From: an uncultured Flavobacteriales bacterium
Lineage (GTDB): Bacteria > Bacteroidota > Bacteroidia > Flavobacteriales > UBA7430
Direction: 5' to 3'
Assembly: GCA_913041775.1 (NCBI GenBank)
Contig: CAJWJW010000097.1
Location: forward strand, 1 to 5,593
DNA length: 5,593 bases
The position numbers were made by a program, and so were the translations under genes. Under the pieces are notes generated by a model, which was not told the origin of the DNA, ran no database searches, and saw only the letters and a list, made by a program, of their open reading frames with translations. This document shows positions 1 through 5,593 of the stretch, in pieces (position 1 is the stretch's first letter; each line of letters starts with the position of its first letter).

Positions 1-592
1 GTTCACAAAATGGAGAATGTTCTAATAATTGCCCAAATTTATTTCGGTAAGCACGCGGTGTTAAAATTGGACTAAAACTTTCTACAATAAGTAATCTATT
101 GTCTTCGGTATCGAATTCAAACTGATAAACACATCCACGAGGAATGACTAAATAATCGCCATACTCAAAAGAAACACTCCCGAAAGGTGATTTTAATCTG
201 CCTGTACCTTTATGCACAAAAATTAATTCGTCTGCCTCTCCATGCTTATAGAAATAATCCATAGATTTTTTTGGAGCAGCTAAACTAATATGTAAATCGC
301 TGTTAAATAGAATCGTCTTGCGACTCTCTAGATAGTCGTTTTTGGGTTTTACCTGAAAGCCATTAAAACTACGAGGTAGTTTGTTTTTTTCGATGGCTAC
401 TTTTGGGGTCACGTCTTTAGGCTCTCCAACGGCTTTAATCATTGTTGGGGCATGACAGTGATACAACAAAGAAGACATACTCGAAAACCCTTCGGTTCCA
501 AACAACTCTTCTTGGTATAATTCTCCATTTTCCTGACGTGATACTGTATGACGTTTTGAAGGGAAAACTCCTTGCTTATGGTAAATTGGCAT
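1..592 (-). CDS. hmgA: Homogentisate 1,2-dioxygenase, N-terminal half (cut by window edge)
   Basis: This gene encodes the iron(II) dioxygenase that opens the ring of homogentisate to maleylacetoacetate, the central step of phenylalanine/tyrosine breakdown in the cytoplasm. The frame is open from the ATG at 592 to the window edge: 197 codons of an expected 380-390. Recognisable stretches are the start MPIYHKQGVFPSKRH, a cupin-like block at residues 113-158 (YFYKHGEADELIFVHKGTG, then GDYLVIPRGCVYQF) and the family signature RNKFGQLLEHSPFCE at 183-197. The iron ligands (two His and one Glu) and the catalytic His lie in the C-terminal half and cannot be checked here. The start is chosen because no upstream in-frame extension looks coding and a -7 box ends 20 bp upstream. 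The gene is separated by 85 bp from the exonuclease gene and appears to have its own promoter. The family call is strong; completeness is unknown. Confidence 0.93.
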   Translation of the reverse strand, partial: MPIYHKQGVFPSKRHTVSRQENGELYQEELFGTEGFSSMSSLLYHCHAPTMIKAVGEPKDVTPKVAIEKNKLPRSFNGFQVKPKNDYLESRKTILFNSDLHISLAAPKKSMDYFYKHGEADELIFVHKGTGRLKSPFGSVSFEYGDYLVIPRGCVYQFEFDTEDNRLLIVESFSPILTPRAYRNKFGQLLEHSPFCE

Positions 593-611
593 AATCGTTA
601 ATTTAAGAAAA

Positions 612-619
612 CAAAGATA
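612..619 (-). promoter_or_regulatory. hmgA -7 box, Bacteroidota type
   Basis: Read on the minus strand this is TATCTTTG, an exact match to the Bacteroidota sigma-A -7 consensus TAnnTTTG. It lies 19 bp before the hmgA ATG, so transcription would start near 605-608 and leave a leader of about 13-16 nt. No TTG is visible at the expected -33 distance (19-21 bp upstream), which fits a promoter that needs an activator. Confidence 0.6.
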
Positions 620-642
620 AGTGATTTATATAAGACGGATGA

Positions 643-656
643 ATGATTTAGGTCAT
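643..656. promoter_or_regulatory. Possible CRP/FNR-type operator upstream of hmgA
   Basis: The minus strand reads ATGACCTAAATCAT, an interrupted palindrome with ATGA and TCAT arms around 6 bp. TGA-N6-TCA is the core spacing of CRP/FNR-family sites. The centre (649.5) is 41-45 bp upstream of the start point inferred from the -7 box, the usual class II activator position, and the -33 element is missing. The palindrome and spacing are seen; the regulator family is inferred, and the match could be chance. Confidence 0.35.
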
Positions 657-677
657 GTATTAAAAGAAGCTTAGACG

Positions 678-1399
678 CTAAAAACTAAAAGCAAATTGAT
701 CGTCTCTTAGCAAATCATCGTTTCTAAATCGAAGGAATATTTGTGCGGTCGCTAACACGTCTTTTTCACGGTATTTAGCAATTCTTTTTAAGTAGTTTTC
801 TTGCCAATAAACCGAGCTCACCATACTCCCATCAATATCGTATTTGGAGTAGGAATATTAAAAATCTCACACAGTAATTTTATAGAAGTTGAGTGTTTAT
901 AATCGCCAAACTTCGACAATTCCATGGTGTCTAAATGTTGTATTTCCCAAGGGTTTTTTCCTGCTATTTGTAGAATTGGAGGAAGAGAAACCTCGTTAAT
1001 TAGCATTCTACGACAGATATAAGGGATATCGAATTCTTTAGAATTATGACCGCATAGTAACTGTTTGGGATTAGAAAAATAACGCCCTTGCTGTAGCTCC
1101 GAAAATTCTCCGAGTAATACAGCTTCATCGTGGTCGTAAAAAGATCTTAATCGAAATTCTTTTGCGCCATCTTGATAATGAATAAAACCAATTGAAATAC
1201 AAACAATTTTACCAAACTCGGATAGTATTCCCGCTCTGTCTGAATAATAATCGGAAGGCGAAACTTCCTCTTTTCGTTGCTACTTAGTTTTATCAGCCCA
1301 TAAATTTTGCATCTGCTCACTTAGTTCATCAAAATGCGAAACACCACTTACAGTTTCAATATCTAAAAATAAAATATGCTGTATATCTATACTATTCAT
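678..1399 (-). pseudogene. Broken PolB-like 3'-5' exonuclease (DEDDy, RNase H fold)
   Basis: The conceptual protein is 240 aa and resembles the predicted 3'-5' exonuclease family related to the PolB proofreading domain (DNA_pol_B_exo2 type), common in Bacteroidota and of uncertain role. All three exonuclease motifs are present: LFLDIET with Asp13 and Glu15, GHNSKEFDIPYI with Asn119/Asp124, and YREKD with Tyr210/Asp214. Two lesions break it. Codon 40 is TAG (plus-strand CTA at 1280-1282), where the family usually has Tyr in a K-x-Q-Y-Q-R-K stretch. Near 841-842 one base is missing: the frame runs into a stop at 818, while the next frame continues the family sequence DIDGSMV through YREKDVLATAQIFLRF to the stop at 678-680. 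The coding length is 722 bp, exactly one base short of 241 codons. It begins 12 bp after the serine hydrolase, so the two were probably co-transcribed. The lesions may be real decay or sequencing/assembly errors. Confidence 0.85.
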
Positions 1400-1411
1400 C
1401 TGATCTAAATA

Positions 1412-2566
1412 TTAATTATCTATATCGTATTGACTAATAATTTGCTGTGTATAAAAATCTAAGTCAAGGGTGCTTTTATTTACATATCCTTCTCGTTTAT
1501 GTCCCAAACGTACAGCAACTAATTCTAGGGCTGGCACAACAATTACATACTGTCCATTTACACCTCTCATAGTATAAACCGGGTATTTGTATTGCGTTTC
1601 GTACAACCACCACGAATAACCATAATGAGCCTCTAAGTCGGCACTAAGAGAGGCTTCGACAAAAGAAGAATCTATTAACTGTACTCCGTTCCAATTCCCT
1701 TTGTCTAAATAAAGCTGTCCAAAACGAGCGAAATCTAAAGCATTAGAATTAATACAGCAATACGCTTTTTCTACACCACCCTGCTTATCAATCATCCATT
1801 CCGCTTGACCAGTAGCATTTATAGGTTGCCATAGTTTCTCAGATAAATACGCGCTTAATGAAGTACCAGTAGAACGCTCTATAATAAGCCCCATTAACTG
1901 AGTACTCCCACTTTGGTAATGCCATTTTTCTCCCGGTTTTTCAGTAAAATCTATACTGAGCATTAAATCGTTTAGATTCTTTGTAAAATAGGCTTCAGCG
2001 GTTACTCCAAAAGGATTGTAATAATCCTCATTCCAATCCATACCAGAGCTCATGGTTAATAAGTGTTTTATGGTAACCTCTGCATTAAAATGGTCTCCTG
2101 GCCGATCGTATTCTGGAATAAAATCGGTGATTTTCTGATCTATACTTTCGATATATCCATCCTGAATAGCAACCCCAATTAACATTGCCACAACAGATTT
2201 TGCCATAGAAAAAGAATTGGTTCTAGAAGTACGAGAGCCTATATCCCAGTAGGTTTCATAAAGAATACTATCCTTTTGAATTACTGTAAAAGCGATAGAT
2301 TTGTTTTTTTCTAAGCGGGCTCGTAGTTCGGGACTTATTTCCTGCTTATTATAATCGGAGGCTTGAGGCCATTGTATGCCAGTTCCTTTCTCTACTATAC
2401 GATTTTCAAAATATTTATAATCTTCTATAGTGGCCGTATTGTGCCCTTTTAGATAGCCGACTTTTAGAGCCTTATAAACATAGGTTTTTCCACTAACTAC
2501 AATATAAACATTGAGTAGAACGAAACTAAAAACAAGTAGTTTGAAGCTAAACTTAAGTAATTTCAT
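1412..2566 (-). CDS. Serine hydrolase, class C beta-lactamase / NylB-like family
   Basis: This 384-aa protein belongs to the penicillin-binding-protein-like serine hydrolase superfamily (beta-lactamase class C, esterase, 6-aminohexanoate-dimer hydrolase). The nucleophile motif S-x-x-K is Ser120-Met-Ala-Lys123 in NSFSMAKSVVAMLIG. A Tyr217-Gln-Ser219 motif follows in KWHYQSGSTQLMG, the place of Y-x-N in true AmpC enzymes; Tyr-x-Ser is closer to the NylB/esterase branch. RGVNGQYV (334-341) sits where AmpC has K-T-G. Residues 8-25 form a hydrophobic segment after a Lys-containing start, so the enzyme is exported or anchored in the inner membrane; there is no lipobox Cys. HLLTMSSGMDW at 168-178 is typical of the family. 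Substrate cannot be read from sequence, and there is no ground to call it a resistance enzyme. The ATG at 2566 is chosen because it places the signal segment at the N-terminus. The broken exonuclease gene follows after 12 bp. Confidence 0.88.
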   Translation of the reverse strand: MKLLKFSFKLLVFSFVLLNVYIVVSGKTYVYKALKVGYLKGHNTATIEDYKYFENRIVEKGTGIQWPQASDYNKQEISPELRARLEKNKSIAFTVIQKDSILYETYWDIGSRTSRTNSFSMAKSVVAMLIGVAIQDGYIESIDQKITDFIPEYDRPGDHFNAEVTIKHLLTMSSGMDWNEDYYNPFGVTAEAYFTKNLNDLMLSIDFTEKPGEKWHYQSGSTQLMGLIIERSTGTSLSAYLSEKLWQPINATGQAEWMIDKQGGVEKAYCCINSNALDFARFGQLYLDKGNWNGVQLIDSSFVEASLSADLEAHYGYSWWLYETQYKYPVYTMRGVNGQYVIVVPALELVAVRLGHKREGYVNKSTLDLDFYTQQIISQYDIDN

Positions 2567-2584
2567 TTGAATTTATTTATAGTT

Positions 2585-2592
2585 TAAATATA
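2585..2592 (-). promoter_or_regulatory. Weak candidate -7 box for the serine hydrolase
   Basis: The minus strand reads TATATTTA, one mismatch from TAnnTTTG, 18 bp before the ATG at 2566. No TTG lies at the -33 distance. It is the best candidate in the 195-bp interval, but such AT-rich matches are frequent by chance. Confidence 0.25.
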
Positions 2593-2605
2593 GGAAATTT
2601 AGTTG

Positions 2606-2645
2606 TTACACTTAGATTCACAGAGAAACAAAGAGCTATGCAGAG
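2606..2645. repeat. Four degenerate 10-bp direct repeats
   Basis: On the plus strand the units are ttacacttag, attcacagag, aaacaaagag and ctatgcagag, laid end to end with an exact 10-bp period. On the other strand each begins CTCT or CTAA, giving CTCTGCATAG, CTCTTTGTTT, CTCTGTGAAT, CTAAGTGTAA. From memory, similar 'CTCTGTG' arrays occur between genes in several Bacteroidota and other bacteria. The array lies in the asd-hydrolase interval, about 40 bp upstream of the hydrolase start. I see no hairpin in it. Function unknown. Confidence 0.5.
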
Positions 2646-2761
2646 GAATTATCTGTTTAGTATCAAATCGAGTATTTAAACAAGATTTTTAACTCGTAAA
2701 TTTTTTACAAGCTTTAATATCAAACCTTTAACTAATACAATTATTGATCATTAACAGTTCG

Positions 2762-3751
2762 CTAAAGTATCTTTTTAGCCAATAGGCTTTCAGCGATCTG
2801 AATTGCATTTGTAGCGGCACCTTTTCTGAGATTATCAGAGACTACCCACATGTTTAAAGTATTTCTAAAAGACTCATCTCTACGGAGTCTACCCACAAAA
2901 ACGGCATCTTTTCCTTCGGCATATTTAGGCATCGGATAAGTACACATGTCTGTATTGTCTTGTAAAACTAAGCCCTCGGATTCGTGCATAGTTTTACGAA
3001 CGGTACTCATATCGAAGTCCGATTTAAAAGTAACATTAATGCTTTCTGAATGACCGCCCATAACAGGTACTCGCACTGCAGTTGCAGTAATTCCAATACT
3101 TTTATCGCCAATGATTTTACGTGTTTCATGCACCAATTTCATTTCTTCTTTGGTATAACCTGTAGAAGTGAAATCGTCGCAATGAGGAAGGCAATTTCTG
3201 TAAATAGGATAAGGGTATGCCATAGCTCCTTGGATACCTACTTCCTCGTTTTCTAGTTGCTTCATAGCTTTTACTCCAGTTCCTGTAATAGACTGATAGG
3301 TAGAAACAATAATTCGTTCTAATCCATAAAGTTGGTGCAATGGATTTAAAGCCAAAACCATTTGTATAGTTGAGCAGTTAGGATTGGCAATAATTTTATC
3401 GGTAGCTGTTAATTGATCTGCGTTAATTTCTGGAACAACTAATTTGATGTCAGCTTTCATTCTCCAAGCTGATGAATTATCGATTACTGTAGTTCCTGCC
3501 GCAGCAAATTTTGGCGCCCATTCTAGAGAGCATTCTCCACCGGCAGAAAAAAGAGCTAAATCGGGTTTCTGACTTAAAGCATTCTCTAAGCTTTGAACAA
3601 TATAAGTTTGTCCTTGCCAAGCGATCTCCTTTCCTAGAGAATTTTCCGAAGCTACAGGAATCAACTCTGTAACAGGGAATTTACGTTCCGCCAATACTTT
3701 CAAGATAATAGTACCCACCATCCCCGTGGCACCTACAACAGCTACTTTCAT
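2762..3751 (-). CDS. asd: Aspartate-semialdehyde dehydrogenase
   Basis: This enzyme reduces aspartyl-4-phosphate to aspartate 4-semialdehyde with NADPH, the branch point to lysine/diaminopimelate (cell wall), threonine and methionine; it acts in the cytoplasm. The 329-aa protein is complete and of normal family length. The N-terminal Rossmann loop is GATGMVG at residues 7-13. SSAWRM (93-98) carries the phosphate-binding Arg97. The catalytic Cys126 lies in NPNCST, Gln153 in QSITGTG, and the active-site Arg227 and His234 in RVPVMGGHSES. The C-terminal WVVSDNLRKGAATNAIQIAE is typical of the family. Starting at 3751 puts the nucleotide-binding strand MKVAVVGATG at the N-terminus, as expected. A promoter-like box lies 17 bp upstream. 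The gene stands alone: the SRP RNA gene is 258 bp upstream and the next gene 195 bp downstream. I see no clear terminator after its stop. Nothing is unusual in the protein. Confidence 0.97.
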   Translation of the reverse strand: MKVAVVGATGMVGTIILKVLAERKFPVTELIPVASENSLGKEIAWQGQTYIVQSLENALSQKPDLALFSAGGECSLEWAPKFAAAGTTVIDNSSAWRMKADIKLVVPEINADQLTATDKIIANPNCSTIQMVLALNPLHQLYGLERIIVSTYQSITGTGVKAMKQLENEEVGIQGAMAYPYPIYRNCLPHCDDFTSTGYTKEEMKLVHETRKIIGDKSIGITATAVRVPVMGGHSESINVTFKSDFDMSTVRKTMHESEGLVLQDNTDMCTYPMPKYAEGKDAVFVGRLRRDESFRNTLNMWVVSDNLRKGAATNAIQIAESLLAKKIL

Positions 3752-3768
3752 AATCCTTAATTAGACTT

Positions 3769-3776
3769 CAAATATA
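3769..3776 (-). promoter_or_regulatory. asd -7 box, Bacteroidota type
   Basis: The minus strand reads TATATTTG, a full match to TAnnTTTG, 17 bp before the asd ATG. This predicts a leader of roughly 10-14 nt. A TTG is present further upstream, but the 36-bp spacing is too long for a -33 element. The AAGGA just before the ATG leaves only 2 bp to the start and is too close to be a good Shine-Dalgarno. Confidence 0.5.
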
Positions 3777-4002
3777 AGATATATCAGAACTAATTATACG
3801 CCTAAATGAATACAATTATCAGCATGGAGAATATCTCTTTATGCTTATCCGTAACTATACAGAACAAAAACATTGCTAGTAGATCTTTTTCTTGATGAAA
3901 AGAACTACAACGATTAGGTTTTAAGGTAGAAAATGTATGGGCTAAGGGAATGAAATTTATTCAGCAGAAGAGGAAGTAAAAATTACAATAAAAAAAAGTC
4001 AC
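3777..4002. other. Intergenic interval with a possible gene remnant
   Basis: This interval between the SRP RNA gene and the asd promoter holds no convincing intact gene on either strand. On the plus strand, 3899-3979 reads 26 sense codons (ELQRLGFKVENVWAKGMKF and neighbours) to a TAA, directly preceded by an in-frame TGA. The composition (Trp, Gly, alternating hydrophobic and charged residues) looks more protein-like than the surrounding AT-rich DNA and may be the degraded end of an old gene. I could not assign it to a family. No tRNA, hairpin array or riboswitch is apparent. Confidence 0.3.
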
Positions 4003-4020
4003 AAAAAAAGGGCAAGCTAC
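4003..4020 (-). terminator. 3' end of SRP RNA: closing helix arm plus T7 run
   Basis: On the minus strand the 3' arm of the SRP RNA closing helix, CTTGCCC, is followed at once by TTTTTTT (4009 to 4003). It pairs with GGGCAAG at the RNA 5' end, so the RNA's own terminal helix can serve as the terminator stem, though the paired arms are about 80 nt apart. Confidence 0.5.
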
Positions 4021-4106
4021 TTAAATCACAGTGCTCAACCCTCTACCCTTGCTGTGTTCCCACCCTGGGGGAGTTTGAGGGGAGCGACTTGTCTAAGACT
4101 TGCCCC
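4010..4106 (-). ncRNA. ffs: Small signal recognition particle RNA (4.5S type)
   Basis: This is the RNA part of the signal recognition particle; it binds Ffh (and the receptor FtsY) to target nascent membrane proteins. The conserved helix 8 is clear on the minus strand: CCCCCAGG, then GTG-GGAA-CAC (a three-pair stem with a GGAA tetraloop), then AGCAAGGGTA, matching the pattern AGG ... GGAA ... AGCA of bacterial SRP RNAs. Below it CCCTC pairs with GAGGG and GCTC with GAGC, and the ends GGGCAAG/CTTGCCC close the molecule. It has no Alu domain, as in E. coli. The ends are set by the closing helix: 5' near 4106, just after a -7 box, and 3' near 4010, before the T run. At about 97 nt it is slightly shorter than E. 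coli 4.5S RNA (114 nt). The tetraloop and symmetric loop make the call firm; the exact ends may differ by a few bases. Confidence 0.92.
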
Positions 4107-4109
4107 ACG

Positions 4110-4140
4110 CAAAGATACAATACTTTGGTTTTTGGGCTAA
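4110..4140 (-). promoter_or_regulatory. SRP RNA promoter (-33/-7)
   Basis: The -7 box TATCTTTG (4117 to 4110) fits TAnnTTTG exactly. A TTA at 4140-4138, one base from the TTG consensus, lies 20 bp upstream, the right spacing for a Bacteroidota -33 element. The predicted start falls within a few bases of the GGGGCAAG that begins the RNA, so promoter and RNA calls support each other. Confidence 0.65.
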
Positions 4141-4174
4141 TAAAACTTATAAATTTTAAACAAATTATAGTTGT

Positions 4175-4204
4175 AAAAAAATCCCTTCGTAAAACGAAGG
4201 GATT
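4175..4204 (-). terminator. Intrinsic terminator of glyS
   Basis: An 11-bp perfect stem (AATCCCTTCGT with ACGAAGGGATT, 3-nt loop) is followed on the minus strand by a run of seven T. It starts 27 bp after the glyS stop and separates glyS from the SRP RNA promoter. The reverse direction lacks a T run, so termination is one-way. Confidence 0.9.
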
Positions 4205-4230
4205 CAATATTATAAGTAATTAGATCGCGA

Positions 4231-5593
4231 TTAAAGCTTCGCTAAATTATGGCGAATGCTGACTGATTTTTCAATAATATCTCTAACTGCGTCCATAGGA
4301 ACACGCTCTTGCTCCATGCTATCTCTATGACGAATAGTAACACAGTTATCGTTTACCGTATCGTTGTCGATGGTAATACAGAAAGGAGTTCCGTTGGCAT
4401 CTTGTCTTCGGTATCTACGACCAATAGAATCTTTCTCTTCTATGGTACAGTTAAATTCTAGCTTCAACTCATCGTATAATTTACGAGCTAATTCTGGAAG
4501 GCCATCCTTTTTAGTTAAAGGAAGGATCGCAGCTTTTACAGGCGCTAAAACTGGAGGTAAGGCCAAAACAACTCTGGTGTCGTTCTCGCTAATTGTCTCT
4601 TCACGGTATGCATTACACATCGTTAATAAGAACATGCGGTCTACTCCAATAGAAGTCTCTACAACGTATGGCGTATAACTCTCGTTAATTTCTGGATCGA
4701 AGTATTGAACCTTTCTTCCAGAGTGTTCTTGGTGTGCTTTTAAATCGAAGTCAGTACGAGAATGAATCCCTTCAACTTCTTTAAATCCGAATGGGAATTG
4801 GTATTCTATATCTGTAGCTGCATTGGCATAATGCGCCATTTTTTCGTGGTCGTGGAAACGGTATTTCTTAGTATCTACTCCTAAAGAAAGGTGCCATTTA
4901 TGACGTGTTTCTTTCCAGTGTTCGTACCATTTCATCTCTTCGCCAGGGCGAACAAAAAACTGCATTTCCATTTGCTCAAACTCACGCATACGGAAGATAA
5001 ACTGACGTGCTACGATTTCATTACGGAAAGCTTTTCCTATTTGTGCAATTCCAAAAGGTATTTTCATTCTTGCCGTTTTCTGAACGTTCAAGAAGTTTAC
5101 AAAAATACCTTGTGCTGTTTCTGGACGCAACCATAAATCGGTAGCACCTTCTTCAGTAGCACCCATTTTAGTTCCAAACATAAGATTAAACTGACGTACA
5201 TCAGTCCAATTTGCAGTTCCCGAAACAGGGCATCTTATTTCCAACTCTTCTATAAGTGCTTTAACATCTTCTAGATCTTCTTTTTCTAAACTACCATTTA
5301 AGCGCTTAGAAATAAGAGATATTTTTTCTTGATATCCTAAAACTCTAGGGTTGGTTTCTATGAATTGAGCTTCTTCGAAAGTCTCACCAAAACGTTTGGC
5401 GGCTTTTTTTACTTCTTTGCCAATTTTACCTTCAATTTTAGCAATAAAATCTTCTACCAATACATCAGCACGGTATCGTTTTTTAGAATCCTTATTGTCT
5501 ATTAAAGGATCACTAAAAGCATCAACGTGACCAGAAGCTTTCCAAATATCTGGATGCATAAAAATAGCAGAATCTATCCCTACGATATTCTCA
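4231..5593 (-). CDS. glyS: Glycyl-tRNA synthetase, homodimeric type (N-terminus outside window)
   Basis: This class II synthetase charges tRNA-Gly with glycine. The frame is open to the window edge: 453 codons, beginning ENIVGIDSAIFMHPDIWKASGHVDAF. The Met at 5559 is therefore internal (12th visible residue), and roughly 50-60 N-terminal residues including the true start are missing. Positions counted from that Met: the insertion with the conserved RCPVSGTANWTDVRQFNLMF at 109-128; WLRPETAQGIFVNF at 143-156; class II motif 2 in FRNEIVARQFIFRMREFEQMEMQ at 178-200; motif 3 ETSIGVDRMFLL at 301-312 with Arg308; and an HGTP-type anticodon-binding domain from about 330 (LALPPVLAPVKAAILPL) to the end. 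The fused single-chain layout marks the eukaryote/archaea/Thermus-like alpha2 type rather than the E. coli alpha2-beta2 type, as expected in Bacteroidota. It is terminated by the hairpin 27 bp downstream. Nothing in the visible part is abnormal. Confidence 0.97.
   Translation of the reverse strand, partial: ENIVGIDSAIFMHPDIWKASGHVDAFSDPLIDNKDSKKRYRADVLVEDFIAKIEGKIGKEVKKAAKRFGETFEEAQFIETNPRVLGYQEKISLISKRLNGSLEKEDLEDVKALIEELEIRCPVSGTANWTDVRQFNLMFGTKMGATEEGATDLWLRPETAQGIFVNFLNVQKTARMKIPFGIAQIGKAFRNEIVARQFIFRMREFEQMEMQFFVRPGEEMKWYEHWKETRHKWHLSLGVDTKKYRFHDHEKMAHYANAATDIEYQFPFGFKEVEGIHSRTDFDLKAHQEHSGRKVQYFDPEINESYTPYVVETSIGVDRMFLLTMCNAYREETISENDTRVVLALPPVLAPVKAAILPLTKKDGLPELARKLYDELKLEFNCTIEEKDSIGRRYRRQDANGTPFCITIDNDTVNDNCVTIRHRDSMEQERVPMDAVRDIIEKSVSIRHNLAKL

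Noticed and set aside
660..682. Short TTAG-CGT-CTAA hairpin after the exonuclease stop as a terminator
   Set aside because: The stem is only about 4 bp, AT-rich and partly inside the coding end; the following T run is interrupted.
818..1006. A separate 62-codon minus-strand gene starting MLINEVSLPP
   Set aside because: It is the middle of the exonuclease between an internal Met (residue 132) and the frameshift; similarity continues on both sides.
3050..3256. Plus-strand open frame of 68 codons
   Set aside because: It lies wholly opposite the asd coding sequence, is rich in Cys, His and Phe, and has no recognisable motif: a shadow frame.
3806..3895. Plus-strand 29-codon frame starting MNTIISMENIS
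   Set aside because: Too short, no family resemblance, and no ribosome binding site or promoter that I can see.
4364..4678. Plus-strand open frame of 104 codons
   Set aside because: It is antisense to the conserved C-terminal half of glyS and has no motif or promoter of its own.
4891..5136. Plus-strand open frame of 81 codons
   Set aside because: It is antisense to the glyS catalytic core, with shadow-like composition.
5557..5559. ATG at 5559 as the glyS start
   Set aside because: Eleven upstream in-frame codons read ENIVGIDSAIF, which is conserved glycyl-tRNA synthetase sequence, so the gene continues past the window edge.

Overview
The window is about 37% G+C by eye and looks like chromosomal DNA from a member of the Flavobacteriaceae (phylum Bacteroidota). 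The supporting signs are the protein sequences, the near absence of Shine-Dalgarno sequences, and -7 boxes of the Bacteroidota type (TAnnTTTG) in front of hmgA, asd and the SRP RNA gene. Every gene I can support lies on the minus strand, so the biological order runs from the right end of the window to the left.

Right to left: (1) glyS, a homodimeric-type glycyl-tRNA synthetase that lacks only its N-terminus because the window cuts it, closed by a strong intrinsic terminator. (2) A small signal recognition particle RNA gene of about 97 nt (ffs) with its own promoter and a terminal helix followed by a T run. (3) A 258-bp interval with no convincing intact gene, holding a possible 26-residue plus-strand gene scrap and the asd promoter. 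(4) asd, a complete aspartate-semialdehyde dehydrogenase with all expected active-site residues. (5) A 195-bp interval with four degenerate 10-bp repeats. (6) A membrane-anchored or exported serine hydrolase of the class C beta-lactamase/NylB fold. (7) Only 12 bp further on, a predicted DEDDy 3'-5' exonuclease of the PolB-like family, broken by one in-frame TAG and one single-base frameshift. (8) hmgA, homogentisate 1,2-dioxygenase, whose C-terminal half runs off the left edge.

The genes are mostly unrelated housekeeping and catabolic functions: translation, protein targeting, Asp-family amino-acid and cell-wall precursor synthesis, Phe/Tyr breakdown. Only the hydrolase-exonuclease pair looks like a transcription unit. 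I see no mobile element, CRISPR array, tRNA, rRNA or defence cluster, and no new multi-gene system. The points most worth checking are the two lesions in the exonuclease gene, a CRP/FNR-type palindrome placed at about -42 to -45 of the hmgA promoter, and the 10-bp periodic repeat.
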